Source: Clostridiales bacterium | GTDB taxonomy: Bacteria > Bacillota > Clostridia > Christensenellales > Borkfalkiaceae | Reading direction: 5' to 3' | Assembly: GCA_015055735.1 (NCBI GenBank) | Contig: SVHP01000005.1 | Location: 1 to 46,428, forward strand | DNA: 46,428 nt | In this document: positions 33,412-42,984 of the stretch, piece by piece | How the letters are laid out: every line of letters begins with the position of its first letter | How positions within the stretch are numbered: position 1 is the stretch's first letter | Notes under the pieces: model-generated | What the model saw: the letters and a program-made list of their open reading frames with translations, nothing else | What the model was told of the DNA's origin: nothing | Database searches by the model: none | Program-made: the position numbers and the translations under genes

Positions 33412-33447
33412 TTTTTCGGTTTAAGAAAAACTATAAATCAATAAAAA

Positions 33448-33485
33448 AACGGCTCTCGATTTTTCGAGAGCCGTTGTTGTTTTTA
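33448..33485 (+). terminator. Intrinsic terminator after tuf
   Basis: AACGGCTCTCGA...TCGAGAGCCGTT. Confidence 0.85.
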
Positions 33486-33664
33486 AAGACTTTTTAATAA
33501 AAACTAACTTGTTTTTAACCTAAACTTTTTTAAATTATATTGACAGTTATCGTTAAATGTGATATGCTTATTTATAGTGAAATCTATCTATGAATAAAGC
33601 AATCATTGGTAAAAGTTGGTAATTACAAAAATATTTACCCATATAATATACAAAAGGAAAAAGT

Positions 33665-35458
33665 ATGCAAAATCTTATTTTAGAGCCGTTAAAATATTAC
33701 GTTCAGCACGCTAAAGGCTCGCATGAAAGAAATATTGACGAATATTTTACTTCGCTTGTTGAGAAGTCTAAAATCGACGTGCAAGAAAATAGAAAAACGG
33801 CTGAATTATTTAGGAAACAAGATAAGATTGCATCTAAGACTAAAGACAAAATTTCAAAGTTTAAGGGACTAAAAACTTTTTTAATAATTTTGTCGGTTTT
33901 AAGTGTAATAGCCTTGTTAGTAGGTATTTTTGCACTTACTGATACGGCACAAATAGTGACGATTATCGTCAGTGTTTTACTATTGATTTTTAGTATACTG
34001 TTCATAGTACTAAAACTAAATAAAGAGATTAAAAATTTTGAAGAAATTTACAAAAAACAAAGGCAAATTGCTGATGAAACCTATCGAAAAGCCCTTTCGC
34101 AAATGCAACCGTTAAACGCACTTTTTAGCGAAAATGATACTTTTAATTTGATAGAAAAGGTTGTTCCTAATCTAAAATTTAATAAGGAATATTCGGTTGA
34201 ACTAGACCAAAATTTTAGAAATAATTACGATTTTGAAAGCGATACTAACGACGATACTAGGTCGGTTGTAAATACGGTAAGTGGTAATTACAATAAAAAC
34301 CCTTTCTTGTTTTATAGGCACTTAAATCATTATATGTCCACTAAAACTTATACGGGTACACGAGTTATAACTTGGCGTGAAAGGGTTAGCGATGGTAAAG
34401 GTGGAACTCGTACGATTACAAGGTCACAAACCTTGGTTGCAACGGTCACTAAACCTTTTCCTATGTACGCTTACGCTACGGCGTTAAATTACGGGCATCA
34501 AACTGCGCCGGATTTAAGTTTTTCAAGACGATATAAACACGCTGAAGACTGGTCGGAAAATAAGGTTGAAAGACATATTAGAAAAGGCAAGAAAAAACTT
34601 CGCAAAAAAGCCGAAAAAACTATAGGTCAAGAAAAGCAATTTACCGAAATGGCAAACAGCGAGTTCGATACCTTATTCGGCGCAACCGATAGGGATCACG
34701 AAGTGCAGTTTAGAGTGATGTTTTCGCCCCTTGCTCAAATCAATATGGTTAATCTAATGAGATCGGAAGACGGATACGGCGACGACTTTTCGTTTGTGAA
34801 GAACGGAAAACATAATTATATAGTGACCGAGCATTCTCAAAATTGGGATATGGATACTAGCCCACAAAAATACTATTCTTACGATATAGACCTAGCAAAA
34901 AAACAGTTTAGCGATATAAATAGTCAATATTTCAAGTCAATGTACTTTGATTTAGCGCCTATTTTTGCTATTCCTGCATATCACGAACAGCCAAATTCAG
35001 TTTTTGAAAAGTATCAAAAAACTAAAAATAATTATACCGAATACGAATATGAGATTTTGGCAAACGTAATCGGCGCTGATAAATTTATGCACCCAATGTC
35101 TAGAACGCAAAGCATCTTAAAAGCCGAGTTCTTATACTCAAAGAACGATACTGATTGCGTTCAAGTGACAGCCCACTCGTTTACTAGCGAGCCTAGGGTA
35201 GATATCGTTCCACTTTTTGGTGGGGACGGACGACTTCATAACGTGCCTGTTCGTTGGGACGAGTATATCCCTGTTGTCAATACTAGGATAATGGTTGTAA
35301 AAAAATTGGGGTTAGACGGCTTGACGTTTGACAGTAAAAGAACTAGTATGGACGCAAGGCTATTTGATACGCCGTACGGCTATTATCACGGACTGTTCGC
35401 CAGAATTTTAGGGAATGACGACGTTGAATATATAGACAACGCCTTAAATAAAATATAA
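33665..35458 (+). CDS. Large membrane-anchored protein of unknown function, paired with LemA
   Basis: 597 aa; two adjacent TM segments near residues 68-118, long soluble C-terminal region (TYTGTRVITWRERVSDGKGGTRTITRSQTLVATV); 19 bp before the LemA CDS. Confidence 0.75.
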   Translation: MQNLILEPLKYYVQHAKGSHERNIDEYFTSLVEKSKIDVQENRKTAELFRKQDKIASKTKDKISKFKGLKTFLIILSVLSVIALLVGIFALTDTAQIVTIIVSVLLLIFSILFIVLKLNKEIKNFEEIYKKQRQIADETYRKALSQMQPLNALFSENDTFNLIEKVVPNLKFNKEYSVELDQNFRNNYDFESDTNDDTRSVVNTVSGNYNKNPFLFYRHLNHYMSTKTYTGTRVITWRERVSDGKGGTRTITRSQTLVATVTKPFPMYAYATALNYGHQTAPDLSFSRRYKHAEDWSENKVERHIRKGKKKLRKKAEKTIGQEKQFTEMANSEFDTLFGATDRDHEVQFRVMFSPLAQINMVNLMRSEDGYGDDFSFVKNGKHNYIVTEHSQNWDMDTSPQKYYSYDIDLAKKQFSDINSQYFKSMYFDLAPIFAIPAYHEQPNSVFEKYQKTKNNYTEYEYEILANVIGADKFMHPMSRTQSILKAEFLYSKNDTDCVQVTAHSFTSEPRVDIVPLFGGDGRLHNVPVRWDEYIPVVNTRIMVVKKLGLDGLTFDSKRTSMDARLFDTPYGYYHGLFARILGNDDVEYIDNALNKI

Positions 35459-35477
35459 AATCAAAGGAGAAAAAACT

Positions 35478-36140
35478 ATGTCACAACAACTCGATGAAAC
35501 AATGGTAAGTACTGAAGGTAAAGACGTAAACGTTATTCAACAAAGACTTCAAGTTAAAGTCGGTTTCGGATCTAAACTCTTTGAAATCGTGCTTTGGTGT
35601 CTTTTGATAATTCCAGGTCTTATCTTCCAGTATAGAAAGGTAAAGGCTGATAACTATTTGCAACAGCTTCAACAAAAAATTCAAAAGAACGCTTCTCAAA
35701 TCGATAACTACATGGAACAACGTGTAATGATCTTGCAAAACTGCGCAGGGTTAGTGGAAAAATCAATCGAACTAGATAAAAGCACTTTTGAAGCAATAGC
35801 AAAGTATCGCAGTGGAAACGACGAGCAAAAAGAACAAACTAGAAACGAAGTTGCTTCTAAAGTTGAAGATATGTCTAGAAATATCAACTTCGCTATGGAA
35901 AATTATCCAGAATTAAAAGCGCATCAAACTCTTCAAGACGCAATGCGCCAAAACTATCAATTACAACTTGAAATTACTGCCGCTAGAGAATTATACAACG
36001 ATTCAGTAAACGAATGGAACAGCGCAATCTTCTCTTGGCCAGCAAAAATGATAGTTGCTGCAAAGCACGGCTTTACAACCAAAATTCCTTTCTCAATTTC
36101 TTCTGAAATGAAAGAAAAAGCAAGGGGCACGTTCTTTTAA
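35478..36140 (+). CDS. LemA family protein
   Basis: 220 aa; N-terminal TM then helical LemA-like region (YLQQLQQKIQKNASQIDNYMEQRVMILQNCAGLVEKSIELDKSTFEAIAKYR). Confidence 0.8.
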   Translation: MSQQLDETMVSTEGKDVNVIQQRLQVKVGFGSKLFEIVLWCLLIIPGLIFQYRKVKADNYLQQLQQKIQKNASQIDNYMEQRVMILQNCAGLVEKSIELDKSTFEAIAKYRSGNDEQKEQTRNEVASKVEDMSRNINFAMENYPELKAHQTLQDAMRQNYQLQLEITAARELYNDSVNEWNSAIFSWPAKMIVAAKHGFTTKIPFSISSEMKEKARGTFF

Positions 36141-36178
36141 GATTAAACGTTAAGAAAAATTAAGGGAGAATAACTATC

Positions 36179-37228
36179 ATGAAAAAAGTTTTAGCACTTG
36201 TCTTAGTAATATTTATTATTACGCTAACAGGCTGTGATTTTTCTAGTTCTTCTAACGATACTTTCGATAATGAAAATATTACTTCGGTACAAGGTCAAGA
36301 AGGGTATTACGTAGACGATAAATTATCGTTTTGCGCAGAGATTAGGGGATCTTATAAATCAAATAGGGCTTTTACCTTAGATCAAGAAAACGAAAATTTG
36401 CGTGTTTGGGATAATTTCTATTTGTATGAATACGATTATTTTCAAATGGTAGCAAGTGGTAGTGCAAATATATATTATTCGGTAACGGATAAATCTTTAG
36501 AATACGTTGATATTGAAGACCAATTTGCGAAAGCAACCGTAAAATTAGGTAAATCGGGTATTTATAAAATTACCTTTGATTTATCGACTAAACTGTTCGA
36601 TTTGGAGTTCAAAAGCGAGATTACTACACCCGTTTATGAAAAAATGAACGGTTGCTCGGTATATTCTCTAAAGTCTGATTTTACAAAAATGATCGTTAAT
36701 CCTAATAATGCTGACGAACTAATGCTTGAAAATTATTCAATAGATGCAGGAGCGATAATTTCTTTTTATAATGGTGAGTCCCCACGTTTAAGTAACTATA
36801 AGGTTGTTTTAGATGAATCAGTTCAAGGTAAATGTGCATCGGCTCTTGAAGATGGCGCTAAACACGTGTCTTTTATGGTGGGTGGTGTGTATAATCTTTA
36901 TATCAATCCTACCACTTACGCTTTAAGAGTAGAATTAACCAATCCTGATACTGCGACCTATTCTTTACAAGTTTATAAAACTGCAGAAATAATAGAACAA
37001 ATACAACCGGCTGACAGTAATATTCCTTATGTGTTTACTTATCAACTTACAGTATCTAAAAATGCAAAAATTCCTATCTTTTGTAGTGCAGAATACGTTA
37101 TGTATGATTTAACGGTTAACGATTGCGAATGTTTAGATAGTATTGAACGCTTTAATACGGCAGGAACTTACTCTTTGCAAATCAATCTTAAAACGTTTAC
37201 GATAACAGTAAATTATATACCACAATAA
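36179..37228 (+). CDS. Lipoprotein with repeated beta-type segments, unknown function
   Basis: MKKVLALVLVIFIITLTGCDFSSS lipobox; recurring G(I/V/T)YxLxxN-like segments. Confidence 0.7.
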   Translation: MKKVLALVLVIFIITLTGCDFSSSSNDTFDNENITSVQGQEGYYVDDKLSFCAEIRGSYKSNRAFTLDQENENLRVWDNFYLYEYDYFQMVASGSANIYYSVTDKSLEYVDIEDQFAKATVKLGKSGIYKITFDLSTKLFDLEFKSEITTPVYEKMNGCSVYSLKSDFTKMIVNPNNADELMLENYSIDAGAIISFYNGESPRLSNYKVVLDESVQGKCASALEDGAKHVSFMVGGVYNLYINPTTYALRVELTNPDTATYSLQVYKTAEIIEQIQPADSNIPYVFTYQLTVSKNAKIPIFCSAEYVMYDLTVNDCECLDSIERFNTAGTYSLQINLKTFTITVNYIPQ

Positions 37229-37235
37229 CAAAAAC

Positions 37236-37271
37236 AAAAAACCTAACAAAAGTGATTTTGTTAGGTTTTTT
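37236..37271. terminator. Terminator between convergent genes
   Basis: AAAAACCTAACAAAA-gtga-TTTTGTTAGGTTTTT. Confidence 0.85.
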
Positions 37272-37319
37272 CGTTAATTAAATTTTAAACTCAATTAAAA
37301 AGATATTGCGTATTATATA

Positions 37320-37592
37320 TTAGTTAAAAGAATCTTTGTAAGCTTTGCCGAATTTGAAAGAAGGAACTTTTGTTTCTGCGATGCTAATTTTTTCTTGAGT
37401 TTTTGGATTGATACCTTCTCTTGCAGGCTTGGTTTTAATTTCAAACGTGCCGAAGCCAGAGATTTGAATTTTTTCTCCGTCATTCAAAGCGTCGGTAATA
37501 GCGCCAAGCACTCCGTCAAGCGCAGCAGTTGCATCTTTTAGTGTAAATCCGGTCTTGTTAGCAATAGCTCTTATTAATTCATTTTTGTTCAT
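37320..37592 (-). CDS. HU-family DNA-binding protein (start refined to MNKNELIRAIANKTG)
   Basis: 90 aa; EKIQISGFGTFEIKTKPAREGINPKTQEKISIAETKVPSFKFGKAYKDSFN; SD GGAGGG upstream of the refined start. Confidence 0.95.
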   Translation of the reverse strand: MNKNELIRAIANKTGFTLKDATAALDGVLGAITDALNDGEKIQISGFGTFEIKTKPAREGINPKTQEKISIAETKVPSFKFGKAYKDSFN

Positions 37593-37767
37593 AATTAACC
37601 CTCCATATATTGATATAATTATTATAACACATATAACAAAAATTTCAATAGGTTTTACAAAAAAAATGCAAAAAAACATACATTTTTTACTAATTTTGTG
37701 ACTTTTACATTATTTCAGCCTTTTGCTTGACTTTTTGGGTGTTTTTTCCTAATATATCTAAAAACTA

Positions 37768-38922
37768 ATGGTAGGGGCTATGCAAAATTCAAATAATAAT
37801 GGTAATAAAATTAAGATTACCCAAATTCGCACCTTAGATCAAACGGCTAGTTTAATCAGCGCTAGTATGCCTTATTCTAAGGTGACCGTTTTCTTTTTTA
37901 CCAAAGATTATTTTAAGTTTGGAATTGAGTTAGTTAAATGCTTAAAAGACAAGGGCGTTAAGCCTATAACCGTTATAATAAACGATCACTCCATACTTAA
38001 CACGACTGACTCTTTGAAAGATTATAAGTTTTTTGAAGACAATCGTGGCGTTATTATAACCGACAAAAAACTCATACCTTTTTTATCTAACGCTAATGAA
38101 GGGGTAAGGGCGTATATGCTTATTGAGGAGGCTGATATTTTAGGCTCTTTCGTCTTAAACACTTGCTTAAACCAAAATAATAGGCGTATAAATAAACCGT
38201 TTAACGCCCAAGTCGAATACCTTATAAACACTAATAAAATAGCAAAGCAATCCGACTCTAACTCCATAATGCTAAAGCAAATTGCAGTTGACGTGGTTAT
38301 GCTTATGGATTATCTCATTAAGCAAAGTTTAACCAAAGGGCAACTTGACAACGCTAGGTACAGTGAAATTAAAAGGTTATTAGTCAACAGCGTTATTCTC
38401 GATCATGGTAACGAAAACTACACGACTACGTTACTCGCTATAATTTTAAGGGTGCAATTATTACTTAACCATATTCAAGATTACTATTCGTTTAGTCCAA
38501 TCGTTTCGGCGTTTTTGATAGGGCAGGACTATTTCAATTTACATAACGCATATTTATCAAGTTTAGATATTTGCAATACCTATAAAACGCTTTTTGACCA
38601 AAAGGACGAAAAAATGAAGGCGCATAGTCAAAGCCAAATAGATTCTCTAAAAGAGTTTTCGTTTATGTCCACTTTGGACTTAAACTATATTCTTAAAGAT
38701 TACATTTGCAATAAGAGTATGCTTAGTTTAGAAAACGCTCTAAGCGTAAAACAAGAAATATTTAAGCTTACAAACCTTTTTGACGACGTTATCGATAGAA
38801 TAAATCTTATTGGCGAAAAAGACAAGATTACAAACGATAAATACGAAAGCCAAATTATAAAAGACTGCGTAAAACTTTCGGGACTTATGCCTTGCGCCAT
38901 AAACGGCATGAGCGTTATTTAA
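37768..38922 (+). CDS. Hypothetical protein (Rossmann-like N-terminus; divergent iron-containing alcohol dehydrogenase relationship is speculative)
   Basis: 384-aa uninterrupted ORF; alternative start ATG at 37780; no diagnostic motif found. Confidence 0.6.
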   Translation: MVGAMQNSNNNGNKIKITQIRTLDQTASLISASMPYSKVTVFFFTKDYFKFGIELVKCLKDKGVKPITVIINDHSILNTTDSLKDYKFFEDNRGVIITDKKLIPFLSNANEGVRAYMLIEEADILGSFVLNTCLNQNNRRINKPFNAQVEYLINTNKIAKQSDSNSIMLKQIAVDVVMLMDYLIKQSLTKGQLDNARYSEIKRLLVNSVILDHGNENYTTTLLAIILRVQLLLNHIQDYYSFSPIVSAFLIGQDYFNLHNAYLSSLDICNTYKTLFDQKDEKMKAHSQSQIDSLKEFSFMSTLDLNYILKDYICNKSMLSLENALSVKQEIFKLTNLFDDVIDRINLIGEKDKITNDKYESQIIKDCVKLSGLMPCAINGMSVI

Positions 38923-38965
38923 AAATTTTAACAGTATTAGTATAAACAAATAAAAAACTGTCAAT

Positions 38966-38995
38966 ACTCTCCCTAAACTAAAGGGAGAGTTTTTT
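38966..38995 (+). promoter_or_regulatory. Terminator-like hairpin overlapping the ribosome binding site of the next CDS
   Basis: ACTCTCCCT (38966-38974)/AGGGAGAGT (38982-38990) then T6 and ATG at 38996. Confidence 0.65.
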
Positions 38996-39412
38996 ATGCT
39001 TAAAAAAGTTTGCGTAATATTTTCGGCAGTAATTTTGGTTTTAGGCTTATACTTAAACAACAAAACGCCCGTATTTAGTGGGCTAGCAAACACTTTTGAA
39101 GTGCATTTAACCGATTATTCGGATACACGAGCGCAATTAACCTTAAAACAAAGTGAATTCGTATTTTTATCGGGTGTGAAAGGTGAGAGTTGCGTTATAG
39201 AAATTAAGGATTTTGACCTTCAAAGATACTTAGAAGAGATGAACGCTAGCGTAATATTTACTCACGAGTTTTTAGATAGCAAAAATTATTACGCTTACTC
39301 GCCAAAAATAAAGTATTGCAAAATGATTGACGGAAAGATGATTAATCTGCAAGTTTGCGTTAAAAAGGACGGGGTTAAACTCGGCAGTCCAATAATTTAC
39401 GGAAGTTTTTAA
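38996..39412 (+). CDS. Secreted or membrane protein, possibly YwmB-like
   Basis: 138 aa, N-terminal TM; AYSPKIKYCKMIDGKMINLQVCVKKD and position next to an M23 peptidase. Confidence 0.5.
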   Translation: MLKKVCVIFSAVILVLGLYLNNKTPVFSGLANTFEVHLTDYSDTRAQLTLKQSEFVFLSGVKGESCVIEIKDFDLQRYLEEMNASVIFTHEFLDSKNYYAYSPKIKYCKMIDGKMINLQVCVKKDGVKLGSPIIYGSF

Positions 39413-39492
39413 TTTTAGGTATATAAAAAATAAAAATGGTAATAATCAAAATACCAAGTTCAAATTGATAAATAAAAAAGGAGAATAAGAAT

Positions 39493-40140
39493 ATGAAAAA
39501 TGCAATGGTAAAAGTAATAGGATTTATTAAGAGAAGGGCAGTGTATTTAGTGCTTGCGCTATGTATATTAGCAGTTGGGTTAAGCGTAACCTTTATGCTA
39601 ATCAATAACCATAACGATTTGACTTTAGACTCTAACACCGATACGCCGGTTATCGTTGAGCCTGACCAAACGCCTGTGGAAAAGCCTGACGATACGGTTG
39701 ACACCAAGCCTGTTGAAAAAGTAGTTTCATTTATCATGCCTGTTGAAAATCCCACTTCGGTCGTAGAGTATAGCGAAACTATGGTGTTTAACAGCACGCT
39801 AAATAGATTTTCTTCGCATATGGCTATGGATTTTTTCAGCCCTGAAGGTAGTGACGTTTACGCCGTTTACGACGGAAAAGTTGTAGATATTGAAACCACC
39901 TTTTTGCAAGGAACGACCATAACTATTGACCACGGTAACGGTTTATACACCATTTACAATTCGCTTGCTGACGGAGATAGCGTTAGCGTGGGACAAAAGG
40001 TTGACCAAGGCGACGTAATAGGACAGGTTTCGTTAAGCAATAGACAAGAGTATAAAGCAGGTGCGCATCTTCACTTTGAAGTTAAGGAAAACGGACAACT
40101 TATCGACCCTTATAAATATTTAGAAACTCAAGACAAGTAA
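39493..40140 (+). CDS. M23 family peptidase, membrane anchored (possibly SpoIIQ-like)
   Basis: 215 aa; TM then LytM-like domain, SHMAMDFFSPEGSDVYAVYDGKV, AGAHLHFEVKENGQLIDPYKYL. Confidence 0.85.
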   Translation: MKNAMVKVIGFIKRRAVYLVLALCILAVGLSVTFMLINNHNDLTLDSNTDTPVIVEPDQTPVEKPDDTVDTKPVEKVVSFIMPVENPTSVVEYSETMVFNSTLNRFSSHMAMDFFSPEGSDVYAVYDGKVVDIETTFLQGTTITIDHGNGLYTIYNSLADGDSVSVGQKVDQGDVIGQVSLSNRQEYKAGAHLHFEVKENGQLIDPYKYLETQDK

Positions 40141-40157
40141 AAGTGGAATAATAACTT

Positions 40158-40202
40158 AAAACCCCGAATAGGATAGAGTAAATATCTTATTTGGGGTTTT
40201 TT
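40158..40202 (+). promoter_or_regulatory. Terminator-like hairpin overlapping the ribosome binding site of the M1 peptidase gene
   Basis: AAAACCCC+GAATA (40158-40170)/TATTT+GGGGTTTT (40188-40200), T-tract, ATG at 40203. Confidence 0.65.
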
Positions 40203-41660
40203 ATGAAGAAAATTGCACTTACACTCTCGTTTTTAATGATATTTTGCGCCTTTGTCGTAAATTTATCAGCTTGTTCAAACAACAAAGAAAATATAACCGA
40301 ATATCAAATAGAATGTTCGCTACAAGATAATATTCTATCGGGTAAGCAAACGGTCACTTTTTATAACGACACCGAACTCGCCTTTAACGAGTTAAAATTC
40401 AACCTATTCGCAAACGCTTTTAGAGAAAACGCTAAGTTTACACCTATTTCTAGTCAGCATACTTATAAAGCCTATCCGAACGGGCTAGATTATGGAAATA
40501 TACAAATTCAAAAGGTCAGTATAGACGATAAAGACGTGGATTTTAGTATCGGTGGAGTTGATCAAAATATACTGATCGTTCCGTTAGAAACAGAAGTCTT
40601 TCCAAACGAAAGGGTAAGCGTTTACATAGAATATACGCTAAAGTTAGCAAACGTTATTGCTCGCACGGGATACAATAGTAATACCATAAATTTAGCAAAT
40701 TTTTATCCTATTCTATGCGGTATAGACGAGCACGGTTTTTATGAGTGTGTATACTATTCGACGGGCGATCCTTTTTATAGCGACGTTGCAAGTTATTCTG
40801 TTACCTTTAGTTGCGATCAAAAGTACGTTGTGGCGTCTAGTGGGCATCAACAGTCTAGACAAGTTAAGGACGGAGTGAGTACTAGCGTTTATTATCTATC
40901 GTGTGCTAGGGATTTTACCTTGGTGTTAAGTCAAGATTTTTGTGTCGAAACAGACCTTTCAACAGGGGTGGAAATAAACTATTATTACTACGACGATAAA
41001 GAGCCTAAGACTTCTCTAAAATTTGCAGTGCAAGCCATAAATTTATTTTCGCAAAAATTTGGCGAGTATCCTTATCAAACGCTAGCAGTCGTTCAAACGC
41101 AGTTCGTTCAAGGTGGAATGGAATTTCCTGCCCTAGTTATGATAAGCGACGATTTGGAAGGGCAAAGTTACGGCGAAGTTATAGTTCACGAAACGGCGCA
41201 TCAATGGTGGCAGTCAGCCGTTGGCAATAACGAAGTTGAGTTTGGTTTTTTAGACGAAGGATTGGCTGAGTATTCGGTCGTTATGTTCTATGAAAATTAT
41301 CCCGAATATTCGTTTACAAGGCAAGATTTAATAAAGTCAAGCGAGAATACTTATAAGGTATTTTGTTCGGTTTACGATAAGGTTTTTCACTCTGTAAATA
41401 CCGTTATGATTAGAAGTCTAAAGGATTTTACTAGCGAATACGAATACGTAAATATCGCCTATATCAAGCCTTGCATTATGTTCGACTCTTTAAGGACGAC
41501 TATCGGGGAAGAAAGATTTTTTAATTCGCTAAAAAGATATTATAAGGAATATAAGTTCAAAAACGCAACGCCTGACCATTTAGTAGGTGCGTTTGAAAAG
41601 TGTGGAGCTGACGCTAACGGCTTTTTTGAAAGTTTCTTTTCGGGCAAGGTCATACTGTAA
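40203..41660 (+). CDS. M1 family metallopeptidase lipoprotein
   Basis: VIVHETAHQWWQSAVGNNEVEFGFLDEGLAEYS (HExxH-18-E); lipobox-like LSACSNN; start refined to MKKIALTL. Confidence 0.9.
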   Translation: MKKIALTLSFLMIFCAFVVNLSACSNNKENITEYQIECSLQDNILSGKQTVTFYNDTELAFNELKFNLFANAFRENAKFTPISSQHTYKAYPNGLDYGNIQIQKVSIDDKDVDFSIGGVDQNILIVPLETEVFPNERVSVYIEYTLKLANVIARTGYNSNTINLANFYPILCGIDEHGFYECVYYSTGDPFYSDVASYSVTFSCDQKYVVASSGHQQSRQVKDGVSTSVYYLSCARDFTLVLSQDFCVETDLSTGVEINYYYYDDKEPKTSLKFAVQAINLFSQKFGEYPYQTLAVVQTQFVQGGMEFPALVMISDDLEGQSYGEVIVHETAHQWWQSAVGNNEVEFGFLDEGLAEYSVVMFYENYPEYSFTRQDLIKSSENTYKVFCSVYDKVFHSVNTVMIRSLKDFTSEYEYVNIAYIKPCIMFDSLRTTIGEERFFNSLKRYYKEYKFKNATPDHLVGAFEKCGADANGFFESFFSGKVIL

Positions 41661-41858
41661 TTTTGGGTGACAAGATAAAAACTTTTGACAAAAATTAAAG
41701 ATTAATAAAATTCTATTTGAATAAAGTCGCTGAAACTAACTAAAATCTAAAAAAAGTATATTTTTTATCAGTAAAATAAATATTATCTATTGACAAAAAT
41801 CATATAAAATGTTAAACTTATTAGGTCAATTATGTAAAAAAACTAATAAGGAGTTTTT

Positions 41859-42905
41859 ATGAAGAAAATTTTTAATATATTACTTGCTGTTATGCTCGTA
41901 GTAGTTTCGGTTTTTACCTTAGTTGGTTGTGATGGTTTTACTTCTGACCAAGTAAACGACACTAAAGGTCTTTTAGTTAAAAAGAATAATAGTGGCGATT
42001 ACGTTATTTCTAAATATACCGAAGACAAGGATAATCCATTAACAAACAATACTTTAGATATCGGTGCTATTCTAACTGAAAAGAATATCCCAAAAGAGAA
42101 TGAAACTGATGCTGAAGTTATTATTAAAGCAGGCGCTTTCGACGGTAATAGCGATATTAAAACGCTTATCGTTTCAAGCAAGGTTACTAAGATAGAAAAA
42201 GGCGCTTTCAAAAACATGAACAGTTTGGAAAAGTTAGAAGTTCCTTTCGTTGGTAAGACAGTTAACGCTGATGCATATTTTGGTCAAACGGCATCTGCAA
42301 CTGATAAGTCGGTTGACGCTGAAAGAACTCTCGCTCATTTCTTTGGTGAAACTGAATATGACGGGGGTAAATCAGTAGTTATTGCAGGCGTATCAGTTTA
42401 CGTACCAGTGTACTTTACTGAAATTACGGTAAACGCAACTAAAGGTCACGACGTAATCTTTAATGAAGGAGTAAAGAATATCTATTCAATTCCTAGCGAA
42501 GCGTTTAGTGGTGCAGTCAACTTGAAAAAGGTTACCCTAACGGGTGAAAAGCTTGTTGAAATCGGTGAAAATGCATTTAATGGTTGCACAGGATTAAAAG
42601 AAATTGAAATCCCAGATACTGTTAAAACTATTTACTCTAACGCATTTAAGGGCTGTACAAGTCTTGAAAAAGTGACCGTTAACGGAACTGACGTTGTATT
42701 AAAAGATTCAGTATTCGCAGGTTGCAACGCTATGGATAAACTAAATTCTGATACTGCAAAGGTTATCGATTTATCTTGCTTTAGCGCAATCGGTGAAAAC
42801 GCACTTGACTTTGGTAGAGAATACGTAGAATTTAAGGTACAAACTACTTTCGCTCAAGAAGATTTAAACGATATGTTTGGCGAAACAAAGTGGTCTAAGA
42901 ACTAA
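41859..42905 (+). CDS. BspA-like leucine-rich-repeat lipoprotein
   Basis: FTLVGCDGF lipobox; LVEIGENAFNGCTGLKEIEIPDTVKTIYSNAFKGCTSLEKV. Confidence 0.88.
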   Translation: MKKIFNILLAVMLVVVSVFTLVGCDGFTSDQVNDTKGLLVKKNNSGDYVISKYTEDKDNPLTNNTLDIGAILTEKNIPKENETDAEVIIKAGAFDGNSDIKTLIVSSKVTKIEKGAFKNMNSLEKLEVPFVGKTVNADAYFGQTASATDKSVDAERTLAHFFGETEYDGGKSVVIAGVSVYVPVYFTEITVNATKGHDVIFNEGVKNIYSIPSEAFSGAVNLKKVTLTGEKLVEIGENAFNGCTGLKEIEIPDTVKTIYSNAFKGCTSLEKVTVNGTDVVLKDSVFAGCNAMDKLNSDTAKVIDLSCFSAIGENALDFGREYVEFKVQTTFAQEDLNDMFGETKWSKN

Positions 42906-42926
42906 CGTAGTTTATTAAAACAAAAT

Positions 42927-42960
42927 TAAAACCTATCGCATTTTAAGCGATAGGTTTTTT
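42927..42960. terminator. Terminator between convergent genes
   Basis: AAAACCTATCGC-attttaa-GCGATAGGTTTTTT. Confidence 0.85.
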
Positions 42961-42984
42961 ATATTACAAATTATTAGTAAACTA

